Assembly (NCBI RefSeq): GCF_963668515.1
Contig: NZ_OY764864.1
Location: forward strand, 1,302,001 to 1,366,000
Reading direction: 5' to 3'
DNA: 64,000 nt
DNA from: an uncultured Ilyobacter sp.
GTDB taxonomy: Bacteria; Fusobacteriota; Fusobacteriia; Fusobacteriales; Fusobacteriaceae
Shown piece after piece: positions 56,197 through 64,000 of the stretch. The position numbers and the translations under genes were made by a program. The notes under the pieces are model-generated. The model was given only the letters and a program-made list of their open reading frames with translations. It was not told the DNA's origin and ran no database searches. Numbering within the stretch: the first letter of the stretch is position 1; each line of letters opens with the position of its first letter.

Positions 56197-56494
56197 TAAT
56201 TACACTCCCAATTTTTAAAAGATAGATTATTAGCTTCATTTTACTATAACGAGCAAAAAAAAGCAACTTAAGGGGATCTGTCCAGAATAATATTTAATTT
56301 CATTTTCATGTATCTTTCTAGACAAACTTTCTTAATAATTCAAAATATGAGTTTAATTTCCTTTCGATTTTGCATCACCTTTTACGCTGTTTTTATATTT
56401 TTTATACATTGAGCAGTAAAAAAAGAATTTTCTTGAATAACCTAAGTTGCTAACTTTTTTCAAATTAAAGTATTGAATTTCTCCGAAAACCTGT

Positions 56495-56526
56495 GTTACT
56501 TTCTTTTCTTGATAAAAGAAAGTAAC
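56495..56526. repeat. Hairpin element GTTACTTTCTTTT / AAAAGAAAGTAAC
   Basis: Perfect 13-bp inverted repeat with a 6-nt loop, followed by CAAAGAAAATCAAGA. The ACTTTCTTT...AAAGAAAGTAACCAAAGAAA pattern resembles an intergenic element that I recall from many unrelated bacterial genomes. Recollection only; multi-copy status here is untested. Confidence 0.6.
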
Positions 56527-56719
56527 CAAAGAAAATCAAGAATTTTCAAACGTCTAGGAAGTAGATATTTCTTTTAACGCCTTTATGAGCTACAGTCCTC
56601 GGTTCCCTGTGGAACTTATTCTGTAGGACGGCTGAGTGCGGGTTTTTTCCTGTATAAGCCCTGCGACTTGAAAATTCAAAAAATCTTCTCTATGAGACTC
56701 TTCTCCTGTCTCTGTGTCT

Positions 56720-56809
56720 TCTGTGACCAAAAGATTTTGTTATTATTCGTGTTAATTTCCCTATCTTTTATTGGTGTTCATTCGTGATAAAATCTTTTGA
56801 CTTTAATAT
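56720..56809. repeat. 90-nt intergenic repeat, copy 1
   Basis: About 90% identical (9 differences) to 56839-56928, offset 119 nt. Its ends are complementary (CCAAAAGATTTTGT near the left, ATAAAATCTTTTGA near the right), so each copy can fold on itself. Contains two ATTCGTG words. Confidence 0.8.
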
Positions 56810-56838
56810 CGCTCTCCTCGTGATACTCTCTTCTTTTC

Positions 56839-56928
56839 TCTGTGGCCAAAAGCTTTTGTCCTTATTCGTGCTAATTTCCCTATCTTTTATTAGTGTCCAT
56901 TCGTGACAAAATCTTTTGATTTTAATAT
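56839..56928. repeat. 90-nt intergenic repeat, copy 2
   Basis: Second copy in direct orientation. Differences from copy 1 are mostly transitions. The complementary ends (CCAAAAGCTTTTGT and ACAAAATCTTTTGA) are retained. Confidence 0.8.
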
Positions 56929-57015
56929 TCAGATAAATTCAGTAATTTATAAGAATTTCTTTCAAGCAGCAACTTGAGTTAAACAACATATTAAATCTAG
57001 TCCATACATTAGGAG

Positions 57016-57035
57016 GCCTTGTGGTGGCACAAGGC
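57016..57035. other. Small GC-rich hairpin
   Basis: GCCTTGTG and CACAAGGC form a perfect 8-bp stem with a GTGG loop inside a moderately GC-richer stretch (57010-57110) that differs from the flanking AT-rich DNA. Could belong to a small RNA or a mobile-element remnant. Confidence 0.4.
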
Positions 57036-57156
57036 AGAGCCCAAATAAAAGCTGATACCTCATTAACCTATCATCCCATGTAAGACCTGTATTGAGCCTT
57101 AACTTTGTGTGTTGTTTATCAATTTTATATCAATAAACCAGTTTAAACTATGAACT

Positions 57157-57183
57157 AAAAAAGGGAGCCTTAAAAGGGCCCCC
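57157..57183 (-). terminator. Terminator of the small periplasmic protein gene
   Basis: On the - strand GGGGGCC pairs with GGCTCCC (one G-U), followed by TTTTTT; 15 nt after the stop codon. Confidence 0.8.
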
Positions 57184-57197
57184 TATATTTTACTAGC

Positions 57198-57623
57198 TTA
57201 AGCTTTCCAAGTCATCCTGTTGCAGTTTTCGCCTTTACTCATCATACCTCCCATAATTTTTATGCCAAACTTATCCTTAACTTCAAGTTTAAACCTCAGC
57301 ATCTTTTTTTCTTGCTTAGCCTGAAGTCTAGATTTTTTATTAGTAAGCTTGTTTATTTTTTTTATATTTGGTCTTTTGTTGTGTTTCTCTTTTCGAATTT
57401 GAATATCAATTTCCTTTATAGCTAGCTTATTTTTTTTCATATCAGCCATAGTTCTTTCGTGAATAACCTTATACTCTTTTTGTTGCCTGTGATTAAGATC
57501 ACTAACTTGTTTAGTCATTTGAGATTTTCCTGACTTCTTATGAATAGAATGGTCTACTGGATGGTTTTTAGAAAATGCTGTAGTTGAAATTATTATTGCC
57601 AAGATTACGATTGTTTTTTTCAT
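57198..57623 (-). CDS. Small basic periplasmic protein
   Basis: 141 residues: signal peptide (1-18, ending TTAFS), then a highly basic, helical domain with LNHRQQKEYKVIHERTMADM and many Lys/Arg. Size, export and the helix pattern recall Spy/CpxP-type periplasmic proteins, but key motifs are not convincing. The His-rich start of the mature part (HPVDHSIHKK) may bind metal. Good GGAGG site; own terminator. Confidence 0.65.
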   Translation of the reverse strand: MKKTIVILAIIISTTAFSKNHPVDHSIHKKSGKSQMTKQVSDLNHRQQKEYKVIHERTMADMKKNKLAIKEIDIQIRKEKHNKRPNIKKINKLTNKKSRLQAKQEKKMLRFKLEVKDKFGIKIMGGMMSKGENCNRMTWKA

Positions 57624-57765
57624 TATTTATATTTCCTCCTGAAATGTTTTTTTCCACAGGGATATACTAACCTGATTAGGTGACAGTTCTGTGAAAATAA
57701 TATGTCACATCTCCTGTTTTTTTCTTCCTTACATTTCAGAAATAATTTCTTAAAACTTGCATATA

Positions 57766-57796
57766 TAAAAAAAAAGGAGAAGCAAAAGCTTCTCCT
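57766..57796 (-). terminator. Terminator of yggT
   Basis: On the - strand AGGAGAAGC pairs with GCTTCTCCT around TTTT, followed by a run of nine T. The stop codon of yggT touches the stem. Confidence 0.9.
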
Positions 57797-58055
57797 AACG
57801 CAACAACAGTCCAAATGCCAAACTTCTGATGAGATTAAGGGCAAAGTAGGCAAGTATAGGGGATAGATCCATCCTCATAGACCCTAACGGTATAAGCATC
57901 CTAAAAGGTCTGAGTATCGGTTCTGTCACCTGGTATACAAGATGAGTAAACTCATTTCTGCTATATGGAGCTACCCAAGATATTACAATTCTTATCAAAA
58001 TCAACATTTTTAAGGCTCTTATAGCAAGATCTATAATTTTTAAAATCGACAACAT
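57795..58055 (-). CDS. YggT family membrane protein
   Basis: An 86-residue protein with two spans and the YggT motif LIRIVISWVAPYSRNEF followed by VTEPILRPFRMLIP. The family is linked to cell-division and osmotic functions in other bacteria. Lies 18 nt after pgsA. Confidence 0.88.
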   Translation of the reverse strand: MLSILKIIDLAIRALKMLILIRIVISWVAPYSRNEFTHLVYQVTEPILRPFRMLIPLGSMRMDLSPILAYFALNLIRSLAFGLLLR

Positions 58056-58073
58056 TATATAATCCCCTTTCTT

Positions 58074-58610
58074 TTATTTTACATTCATAAAGTAGTGTTT
58101 AGCTTTTACAGTATATTCCCATCCTGACCATATAGTTAATATTACAGGGATCAACATCAGATAAAAGTTATATTGATTTTTACCAAATATCATTATGATT
58201 ATTATTACTATCATTTGGGAGGTAGTTTTGTATTTCCCTAGTTTTGCCGCTGGGATTACCTCACCCTTGGCTGCAGCCAGTGTCCTTATACCACTTATCA
58301 AAAACTCTCTGGCAATTACCACTATAGACATCCACGCCGGGATATATTTTATATCTACAAATATTACAAGGGCAGATATAACAAGGATTTTGTCTGCTAA
58401 TGGATCCATCAGTTTTCCAAAATCAGTTATAAGATTTCTTTTTCTTGCTATGTAACCGTCAAAAAAATCAGTTATTGAAGCAACTGAAAATATCACCAGT
58501 GCAATAACTCTGTAGACAAAACCTCCAGTTTCTGCATTTCCCAAAAAGAATATAAATGGAATTGCTAAAATTATTCTGAGTAGTGTTAGTTGATTAGGCA
58601 GATTCATCAT
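58074..58610 (-). CDS. pgsA: CDP-diacylglycerol--glycerol-3-phosphate 3-phosphatidyltransferase
   Basis: About 178 residues. The start MNLPNQLTLLRI is typical, and the CDP-alcohol motif D-G-x2-A-R-x8-G-x3-D-x3-D is seen in DFFDGYIARKRNLITDFGKL followed by MDPLADK. Start chosen at ATG 58610 (GGAGG 5 nt away); ATG 58607 is equally possible. Makes phosphatidylglycerophosphate at the inner membrane. Confidence 0.95.
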   Translation of the reverse strand: MMNLPNQLTLLRIILAIPFIFFLGNAETGGFVYRVIALVIFSVASITDFFDGYIARKRNLITDFGKLMDPLADKILVISALVIFVDIKYIPAWMSIVVIAREFLISGIRTLAAAKGEVIPAAKLGKYKTTSQMIVIIIIMIFGKNQYNFYLMLIPVILTIWSGWEYTVKAKHYFMNVK

Positions 58611-58748
58611 GTTATCCTCCATTAATTATGTTTGTCTTTTTTCCAAAATTTATCAATCAATATAAACTCATACAGGATTCATTAAAAATTTGTAAAATTA
58701 AAAACAAATTACAGCGAAAAACACAACGAACCCAAATCAAAAAATAAT

Positions 58749-60095
58749 TTATCTTACTGCATTTTCATTTTCTACAATGGCCCCTAGAAGATCATAATCA
58801 AAATTCTGTTCGATTTTGACCTTCACTATCTCTCCCTGTTTTGCTGTCCCATCGTTGGTCAAAATCTTTCCGTCTATTTCTAAAGCCTGACCTCTAGTTC
58901 TTCCCTCAAGCATATATTCACTTTCTGAAGATACTGTGTCTATCATAACTTCTATAGTTTTACCTATAAATTCTCTGTTTTTTATTTCAGCTATTTCTGA
59001 CTGAAGATTTGTGAGCTCCACCCATCTTCTGTGTTTCACTTCCTCATCTATCTGTTCATCCATATCGTGAGCTACTGTGTCCTCTTCTCTAGAGTACTTG
59101 AATACTCCCACATAGTCAAATTTAAATTCTTCAACAAACTCTTTAAGCTCGACAAAATCCTCTTCTGTTTCTCCTGGGAACCCTACAATAACAGTAGTTC
59201 TTATGGTTGCATCAGGTATTTCCCGCCTTATTTTATAAAGCAGGTCTTTTATTTGTCGCCCTGTTTTGGCACGTCCCATATTACGCAGTACGCTGTCAGA
59301 AACATGCTGCACAGGCACATCAAAATAATTACATACTTTTTCCTCTTCCTTCATTGTCTGAATCAGTTCATCAGTTATGGAATTAGGGAACATATAATAT
59401 GTTCTTATCCACTCTATCCCCTCTACTTTTGAAAGAGCCTTCATAACATCTGGCAAGGCTTTCTTTTTGTAGAGATCGATTCCATATTCAGTAGTTTCCT
59501 GAGCCAGAAGATTTATCTCTCTCACTCCACCAGCGGCAAGCCTTTGAGCTTCTTCTAGTATATCCTCTATAGTCCTACTTCTAAGATCCCCCCTGAGCTT
59601 TGGTATAATGCAGTATGTACATCTCCTGTTGCATCCTTCGGCAATTTTCAGGTAAGCTGTGTGAGGATGTGTGGTTAGTATCCTTTCTGTATCGGCATTT
59701 GCAAGAAATTCCAAGCTTTCACTTTTTATTATCTTTTTTCCAGCTAACACCTCGTCTACGACCTCTTCTATCTTATCTATCTCTCCAGTACCTATTACTG
59801 CATCTACTTCAGGCATCTCATTTATTATCTCTTCTGCGTACCTTTGTGCAAGGCAGCCTGCCACTATTATCTTTTTCAGGTTCCCCTCTCTCTTATGTTC
59901 CCCTATTTCAAGTATTGTTTGGATAGATTCCTCCTTTGCATCTCCTATAAATCCGCAGGTATTTATAAGAGCTATATCTGCCTCCTCTATATCAGTTGTT
60001 ATCTCAAATCCTTTTTTGTTGACCATTATCCCTATAAGATTTTCACTGTCAACCAGGTTTTTACTGCACCCTAAACTTATCAACGCTAACTTCAT
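58749..60095 (-). CDS. rimO: Ribosomal protein S12 methylthiotransferase
   Basis: A 448-residue radical-SAM enzyme: N-terminal MTTase domain LISLGCSKNLVDSE with three cluster cysteines, radical-SAM motif CNRRCTYCIIPKLRG, and a C-terminal TRAM domain. The LGCSKN start distinguishes RimO from MiaB. It methylthiolates an Asp of S12. Confidence 0.95.
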   Translation of the reverse strand: MKLALISLGCSKNLVDSENLIGIMVNKKGFEITTDIEEADIALINTCGFIGDAKEESIQTILEIGEHKREGNLKKIIVAGCLAQRYAEEIINEMPEVDAVIGTGEIDKIEEVVDEVLAGKKIIKSESLEFLANADTERILTTHPHTAYLKIAEGCNRRCTYCIIPKLRGDLRSRTIEDILEEAQRLAAGGVREINLLAQETTEYGIDLYKKKALPDVMKALSKVEGIEWIRTYYMFPNSITDELIQTMKEEEKVCNYFDVPVQHVSDSVLRNMGRAKTGRQIKDLLYKIRREIPDATIRTTVIVGFPGETEEDFVELKEFVEEFKFDYVGVFKYSREEDTVAHDMDEQIDEEVKHRRWVELTNLQSEIAEIKNREFIGKTIEVMIDTVSSESEYMLEGRTRGQALEIDGKILTNDGTAKQGEIVKVKIEQNFDYDLLGAIVENENAVR

Positions 60096-60184
60096 TTAAT
60101 ACTCCTTTTAATATTTTTCATAGTCAATTATAACACATTTGATCGGCTAATAAAACCTATAAAATTCTTCATTTCTGAGACAAT

Positions 60185-60217
60185 AAAAAGAACACAGAAC
60201 TAACTGTGTCCTTTTTT
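60185..60217 (-). terminator. Terminator after pnp
   Basis: On the - strand GGACACAG pairs with CTGTGTTC (one G-U) around TTAGTT, followed by TTTTT. About 30 nt after the pnp stop. Confidence 0.8.
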
Positions 60218-60247
60218 AACTCAATAAATTTTCACGAATACCAATTT

Positions 60248-62398
60248 TTACTTAGTCTCTTCTGAAGATTTTTTGTCACTTTCTTTTACAGGTTTTGCAA
60301 TAAGCTGTTTTCTACTTAAACTTACCTTACCGTTTTCATTAGATATAACCTTTACTTCTAAAATATCTCCTACAGAAAGTACGTCGTCTACATTTGCCAC
60401 TCTCTCATGGGCTATTTCAGAAACATGCAGAAGTCCCTCTTTCCCAGGAAGTATTTGCATAAAGGCCCCAAACTTAGCAACTTTAACAACTTTCCCCTGA
60501 TATATTTCTCCTGCTTCGATATCTTTCACATAGTTATTAACAAGGTTTATTGTTTTTTCTAGAATCTCTCCGTCACTTGAGAAGATTGAAACTTTTCCAT
60601 CGTCCTCTATATCAATGGTAGCACCTGTTTCCTCTATTATCGCCTTGATGTTTTTCCCGCCTGGTCCTATTAGAGAAGCTATCTTGTCGGTAGGTACCAT
60701 CATCTGATAGATTCTAGGAGCACTTGGTGCCAACTCAGCCGGTATCTCTATGGCATTTTTCATTACTCCGATAATCTGCAGTCTTGCATCTAGAGCCTGC
60801 TTAAGTGCTGTTCTCATTACATTTTCATCTATTCCTGTGATCTTTATATCCATTTGGAGTGCGGTAATTCCTGCTTCAGTTCCTGCCACTTTAAAGTCCA
60901 TATCTCCAAGGTGATCTTCTAATCCCATAATATCAGTAAGGACTGCATAGTCGTCTCCCTCTTTTACTAGACCCATAGCTATACCGGCAACATGACTCTT
61001 AACAGGGACACCTGCTGCCATAAGTGCTAATGAGCCTCCGCATATAGAGGCCTGTGATGATGAACCGTTTGATTCAGTTATCTCAGAAACCACTCTTACT
61101 GTATAGGGGAAGTCATCTGTTGAAGGCATTACGTAACTGAGGGCTCTCTCTGCAAGGGCACCATGTCCTAATTCTCTTCTTCCTGGAGCTCTCATAAATC
61201 TTGCCTCTCCCACTGAGTAAGGAGGGAAGTTGTAGTGGAGATAAAACTTCTTATAGAACTCTTCATTTAACCCGTCTACAAGCTGCTCATCCTGCTTTGT
61301 TCCAAGAGTTGTTGTAACTATTGCCTGAGTTTCTCCCCTTGTGAACATTGCAGAACCATGAGGTAAAGGAAGTGTTCCTATCTCAGCATAAAGATCTCTT
61401 ATTTCATCAGTTTTTCTTCCGTCCACCCTGTGTTTATTGTAGACGATAGCTTCTCTTACAAATTTTTTCATTAGGTCGTGATAATAATTTTTAAACTCCC
61501 CTTCTATCTCTTCAGGAAGTTCTTCAAGTTCATTCTCTTGAATATATTTTTCAGTAAAGCTTGCTAAAAGCTCATCTTCAAGATCATTAACTGCATCTTC
61601 CCTAGCCTGTTTTCCTATTGCCAGCACAGCTTTCTTTAATCTCTCTCCACCATTTTCATCGATAAAACTTTTAACTGTTTCATCAACCTCAGGTTTTACA
61701 AATTCAAAGTTCTCTTTTCCTGCTAATTTTGCAAATTCCTCTTGAAATTCACAAATTTTCTTTATATTCTCATGAGCAAAAAGAATAGCCTTTAACATTA
61801 CCTCTTCTGACATTTCAGCAGCTCCTGCCTCAACCATGTTTACGGCATCTTTAGTTCCTGCTACAGAAAGGTTAAGAGGGCTCTCTTCTAGCTCTTTGGG
61901 TGTAGGGTTTAATATGAATTCATCACCCTTCATAGCAACTACAACTCCGGCTACAGGTCCTAAAAATGGGATGTCGGATAACATAAGTGATGCTGACGAT
62001 CCTATTATTCCCAGATAGTCAGGGGTATTGTCTCCATCATATGAAAACACCGTATTTACAATATGTACATCATAGTTGAACCCATCTGGAAACATAGGTC
62101 TTATTGGTCTATCTATCAGTCTTGCAGTTAGAGTCGCATCTGTAGACGGTCTTGATTCTCTTTTGTGAAACCCTCCTGGGAATTTTCCCACTGCATAATA
62201 TTTTTCCAAGAAATCTACAGTAAGAGGGAAAAAATCCGCTCCTTTTCTTCCTTCTCTACTTCTGTTTACTGTACTTAAAAGTATAGTGTCTCCATATTGG
62301 ATCATCACTGCTCCGCAAGATTGTCTAGCTATTTTACCAGTTGAAAGTGAGAGGGTTCTCCCTCCAATTTCCATTTTCATTTTTTTTTCTTCAAACAC
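60248..62398 (-). CDS. pnp: Polyribonucleotide nucleotidyltransferase
   Basis: 716 residues from GTG 62398, which has GAGG 5 nt upstream and gives MFEEKK, in keeping with the family; the ATG at 62404 is too close to the site. Two RNase PH domains ([15 protein letters not shown] start; [23 protein letters not shown] in the second), a KH domain ([16 protein letters not shown]) and an S1 domain ([18 protein letters not shown]). 3'-5' phosphorolytic RNA decay. Confidence 0.96.
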   Translation of the reverse strand: MFEEKKMKMEIGGRTLSLSTGKIARQSCGAVMIQYGDTILLSTVNRSREGRKGADFFPLTVDFLEKYYAVGKFPGGFHKRESRPSTDATLTARLIDRPIRPMFPDGFNYDVHIVNTVFSYDGDNTPDYLGIIGSSASLMLSDIPFLGPVAGVVVAMKGDEFILNPTPKELEESPLNLSVAGTKDAVNMVEAGAAEMSEEVMLKAILFAHENIKKICEFQEEFAKLAGKENFEFVKPEVDETVKSFIDENGGERLKKAVLAIGKQAREDAVNDLEDELLASFTEKYIQENELEELPEEIEGEFKNYYHDLMKKFVREAIVYNKHRVDGRKTDEIRDLYAEIGTLPLPHGSAMFTRGETQAIVTTTLGTKQDEQLVDGLNEEFYKKFYLHYNFPPYSVGEARFMRAPGRRELGHGALAERALSYVMPSTDDFPYTVRVVSEITESNGSSSQASICGGSLALMAAGVPVKSHVAGIAMGLVKEGDDYAVLTDIMGLEDHLGDMDFKVAGTEAGITALQMDIKITGIDENVMRTALKQALDARLQIIGVMKNAIEIPAELAPSAPRIYQMMVPTDKIASLIGPGGKNIKAIIEETGATIDIEDDGKVSIFSSDGEILEKTINLVNNYVKDIEAGEIYQGKVVKVAKFGAFMQILPGKEGLLHVSEIAHERVANVDDVLSVGDILEVKVISNENGKVSLSRKQLIAKPVKESDKKSSEETK

Positions 62399-62408
62399 AC
62401 ACATTCCT

Positions 62409-62431
62409 CCTCATTTTTTATCAAGATGAGG
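62409..62431 (-). promoter_or_regulatory. Hairpin next to and overlapping the pnp ribosome site
   Basis: On the - strand CCTCAT pairs with ATGAGG across an 11-nt loop. The 3' arm overlaps the beginning of the GAGGAGG ribosome site, so folding could limit pnp translation. Confidence 0.4.
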
Positions 62432-62445
62432 TCAATTGGAACAGC

Positions 62446-62496
62446 AAATAATAAGGAGTAAAGCTTCCCTTTGAGAACCTTCGCTTCTTACTACTT
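62446..62496 (-). promoter_or_regulatory. Stem-loop in the pnp leader
   Basis: On the - strand AAGTAGTAAG pairs with CTTATTATTT (two G-U) enclosing a smaller AAGC/GCTT helix. In enterobacteria the pnp leader holds an RNase III-cut stem used for self-control; a similar role here is inference. Confidence 0.4.
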
Positions 62497-62590
62497 ACGC
62501 CCTTTCTATGACCACAATCGTTCTTATCATTATAACACCTTTAAAAATAAAAATCAAAACTTATTTGTCCTTAAACTGTACAATTAAATA

Positions 62591-62619
62591 TTGTATTACT
62601 TGGGCTTACATAGTATAAT
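62591..62619 (+). promoter_or_regulatory. Promoter of the 86-residue membrane protein gene
   Basis: TTGTAT (62591-62596), 17-nt spacer, TATAAT (62614-62619), 24 nt before the start codon. Confidence 0.65.
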
Positions 62620-62643
62620 ATACAAAAAAATCAGAGGTGGATT

Positions 62644-62904
62644 ATGGGAAAAACTATTAAATTTAATAAAATCGGAATTAAAAGACGTTTTATTCAATAT
62701 ATCGTTATTCTCCTTATCTCTATCTTTGTTCTCTTTTTAGCTTCTAAGCTAATTGAAAAAAGAAAGCGTTCTAAAATAAGGATCTATAACAGTCAAATAG
62801 AGGACCTTCAAGATGAAAAACAGAGAAAGATAGATTTAATTGAAAAAGAGTACAATGATAAAATCGAGGCTCTTTTAAACAAAATCGATAAAATCAATGA
62901 TTAA
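62644..62904 (+). CDS. Small membrane protein with coiled coil
   Basis: 86 residues: basic N-terminus, one span (YIVILLISIFVLFLASKLI), then a charged coiled coil to the end. The FtsB-like outline is suggestive, but no family motif is seen. GAGGTGG site, own promoter and terminator, so a real single gene. Confidence 0.7.
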   Translation: MGKTIKFNKIGIKRRFIQYIVILLISIFVLFLASKLIEKRKRSKIRIYNSQIEDLQDEKQRKIDLIEKEYNDKIEALLNKIDKIND

Positions 62905-62929
62905 AAAATTTTAATTTTCTTAATTAATT

Positions 62930-62962
62930 GTGGAATATCATATGGGATATTCCACTTTTTTT
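62930..62962 (+). terminator. Terminator of the 86-residue gene
   Basis: Perfect 10-bp stem GTGGAATATC / GATATTCCAC followed by TTTTTTT. Confidence 0.88.
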
Positions 62963-63357
62963 ATCCCCTATAAATTCAAAATCACTATGCATCTAAGGGA
63001 ATACTTTTACTCTGTTTTATTTTTACAACAATTTTCCATAAAGAACTATTCAAAAATTAAATATCATTTTTTTCCAATATCTTACATGGCTGTATCAAAC
63101 CCTTGTAAATAAAGATATAGATAATGTAAAGTTCAATCGAACCCCTAATGTACCATTAATCTCATAAATACAAAAATAAAAAAAACTATATTTCATCAAT
63201 AACACCCTTGACATATCTACGTTATTAATATATAATCTTTGTATAGATATACAACATAAATAAAACTTAAAAGACGCGAATAAAAAATTGAAGTGCATCA
63301 AAAGGCACTGAATAGAAATTTTATTTTTTCATCACTTATTTCAGGGAGGTAATTATT
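62963..63357. other. AT-rich intergenic stretch
   Basis: Apart from the consensus promoter at 63208-63236 and the leader of the 55-residue gene, nothing is seen; reading frames here lack ribosome sites. Confidence 0.5.
63208..63236 (+). promoter_or_regulatory. Perfect consensus sigma-70 promoter
   Basis: TTGACA (63208-63213), 17-nt spacer, TATAAT (63231-63236). It leaves a leader of about 115 nt before the 55-residue gene. Confidence 0.8.
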
Positions 63358-63525
63358 ATGATACTAAAAAAAATGAAGAAATCACACGGAATTTTACAGG
63401 CTATGTTAATACATGAAAACGGGATCGTATCTCACAGAGGATTTACATCATACGATGAAATTGTCGCTTATAGGGAAAGAAATAAAAATGACAAAGTAAT
63501 TATAGAGGTTGGAACTAAATCATAG
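63358..63525 (+). CDS. 55-residue protein of unknown function
   Basis: ATG at 63358 with GGGAGG 7 nt upstream, stop at 63523-63525. The protein is MILKKMKKSHGILQ..., mixed polar/hydrophobic, with no signal peptide or membrane span; the second half (YDEIVAYRERNKNDKVIIEV) looks like a helix-strand. Full promoter and terminator make it a real gene despite its size. No family recognised. Confidence 0.75.
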   Translation: MILKKMKKSHGILQAMLIHENGIVSHRGFTSYDEIVAYRERNKNDKVIIEVGTKS

Positions 63526-63545
63526 TTTTTAACAGAGAAAAAAAC

Positions 63546-63580
63546 CAAGAGCTATCCTTCAATGGATGAGCTCTTTTTTT
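63546..63580 (+). terminator. Terminator of the 55-residue gene
   Basis: AAGAGCT and TCC pair with GGA and GAGCTCTT around a short loop (one bulge), followed by TTTTTTT. Confidence 0.8.
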
Positions 63581-63705
63581 ATATGCCTTTATCGAGCTAT
63601 CAAAAAACTTTCTCAATACGAGTATGCAATAAATCGAGCTTATTTCTGCCGTCCCATGGTATACACAATGATTCAATTCAAAAATAACTTGGAAAAACCT
63701 GGTTT

Positions 63706-64000
63706 TTATCCAGAAAATTTTTCTATGTCTAATTTTTCCTTTTCAAGCTCTTTGAAATATTTTACAGTTTTTACCTTCAGCTCCATCGTAGAAGCTTCAT
63801 CACAAACTATCATTCCTTTTTTATGCAGTTGGATTGCTGTAATTGTCCACATATGGTTAATGCTCCCCTCTATAGCCTTTTGAAGAGCTTTTGACTTATT
63901 CTCTCCTTCTACCATTATCAGGACCTCTTTTGAATCTAAGATTGTCCCTACTCCCACAGTAAGAGCTTTTTTAGGGACTTTTGATATATCATTATCAAAA
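63706..64000 (-). CDS. nagB: Glucosamine-6-phosphate deaminase, C-terminal part (5' end outside window)
   Basis: The last 97 residues of Nag[20 protein letters not shown], then [25 protein letters not shown] and [20 protein letters not shown]. The frame is open to the right edge, so GTG 63957 is internal. NagB converts glucosamine-6-phosphate to fructose-6-phosphate and ammonia, the reverse direction to GlmS. Confidence 0.93.
   Translation of the reverse strand, partial: FDNDISKVPKKALTVGVGTILDSKEVLIMVEGENKSKALQKAIEGSINHMWTITAIQLHKKGMIVCDEASTMELKVKTVKYFKELEKEKLDIEKFSG

Larger units (their letters stand above)
56197..57197. other. 1-kb non-coding region rich in repeats and hairpins
   Basis: No supported gene. 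It contains, in order, an AT-rich stretch upstream of rsmH, a 13-bp perfect hairpin element (56495-56526), two copies of a 90-nt repeat (56720-56809, 56839-56928), a small GC-rich hairpin (57016-57035) and a terminator (57157-57183). Base composition and stop density argue against a protein. Confidence 0.7.

Noticed and set aside
56962..57125. - strand frame of about 50 residues (LRLNTGLTWDDRLMRYQLLF...)
   Set aside because: No start codon with a ribosome site and no recognised family; kept only as an unexplained patch.
57623..57853. 76-residue - strand reading frame
   Set aside because: It overlaps yggT and its terminator in another frame, is Cys/Phe/Lys-rich and lacks a ribosome site.
62930..63301. 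Short frames on both strands between the two small genes
   Set aside because: No ribosome sites; overlapping a terminator and a strong promoter.
1..64000. CRISPR arrays, insertion sequences, tRNA or rRNA genes
   Set aside because: No regularly spaced repeats of CRISPR type, no transposase reading frame and no tRNA/rRNA sequence pattern was seen on either strand.

Overview
The window looks like a chromosome segment of a Fusobacteriota bacterium (Ilyobacter, Propionigenium or Cetobacterium type). DNA is AT-rich, yet genes for outer-membrane proteins are common: beta-barrels, a patatin-type Vd autotransporter like Fusobacterium FplA, TonB/ExbB/ExbD and a LolA-like protein. Gene order (dnaX, DUF2232-rplI-dnaB-U32, dnaN, gpsA-plsY, rsmH-ftsL, pgsA, rimO, pnp) is ordinary bacterial housekeeping. 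The genus assignment is inference. No rRNA, tRNA or CRISPR array was seen.

Layout. 1-4.1 kb (+): a peptide-type ABC importer (binding protein cut by the window edge, two permeases, two ATPases). 4.1-9.0 kb (-): a LolCDE/MacB-like ABC exporter with a LolA-like periplasmic protein and a beta-barrel protein. 9.05-9.3 kb: a broken AGCS sodium/amino-acid symporter. 9.5-10.3 kb (+): a metallo-beta-lactamase-fold enzyme. 10.4-20.4 kb (-): a seven-gene Pel-type exopolysaccharide operon. 20.9-23.9 kb (+): mannitol PTS mtlA-mtlD. 24.1-26.2 kb (-): glmS with a glmS ribozyme in its leader. 26.4-30.3 kb (+): a second EIICBA gene plus mtlR. 30.6-35.6 kb (-): a patatin autotransporter and a DHH-CBS-CCA-adding fusion. 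35.7-36.9 kb (+): an erythromycin-esterase-like lipoprotein. 37-42.5 kb (-): U32 peptidase, dnaB, rplI, DUF2232, dnaX. 42.6-49.2 kb (-): TPR protein, small membrane protein, ExbB, ExbD, TonB and an NtrC-type protein whose AAA+ catalytic residues are all replaced. 49.2-62.4 kb (-): DUF116, dnaN, a short sigma-70 factor, gpsA, plsY, rlmD-like, ftsL-like, rsmH, a 1-kb non-coding repeat region, a small periplasmic protein, yggT, pgsA, rimO, pnp. 62.6-63.5 kb (+): two small genes with strong promoters. The right edge holds the 3' part of nagB (-).

The most interesting part is the Pel operon. It carries recognisable PelA-hydrolase, PelD (with an RxxD c-di-GMP site), deacetylase (DUF2194), PelE, PelF and PelG, with PelA split into two genes. 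No PelB or PelC homologue was seen. Instead PelG is fused in frame to a second hydrophobic segment ending in a lipobox-like LNGC, followed by about 390 residues of YDxxGFDxxG / TGTxYD repeats, and the next gene encodes a predicted beta-barrel. This suggests a different route from PelG to the outer membrane. Amino-sugar genes (glmS, nagB) lie nearby and may feed the same pathway; that link is inference.
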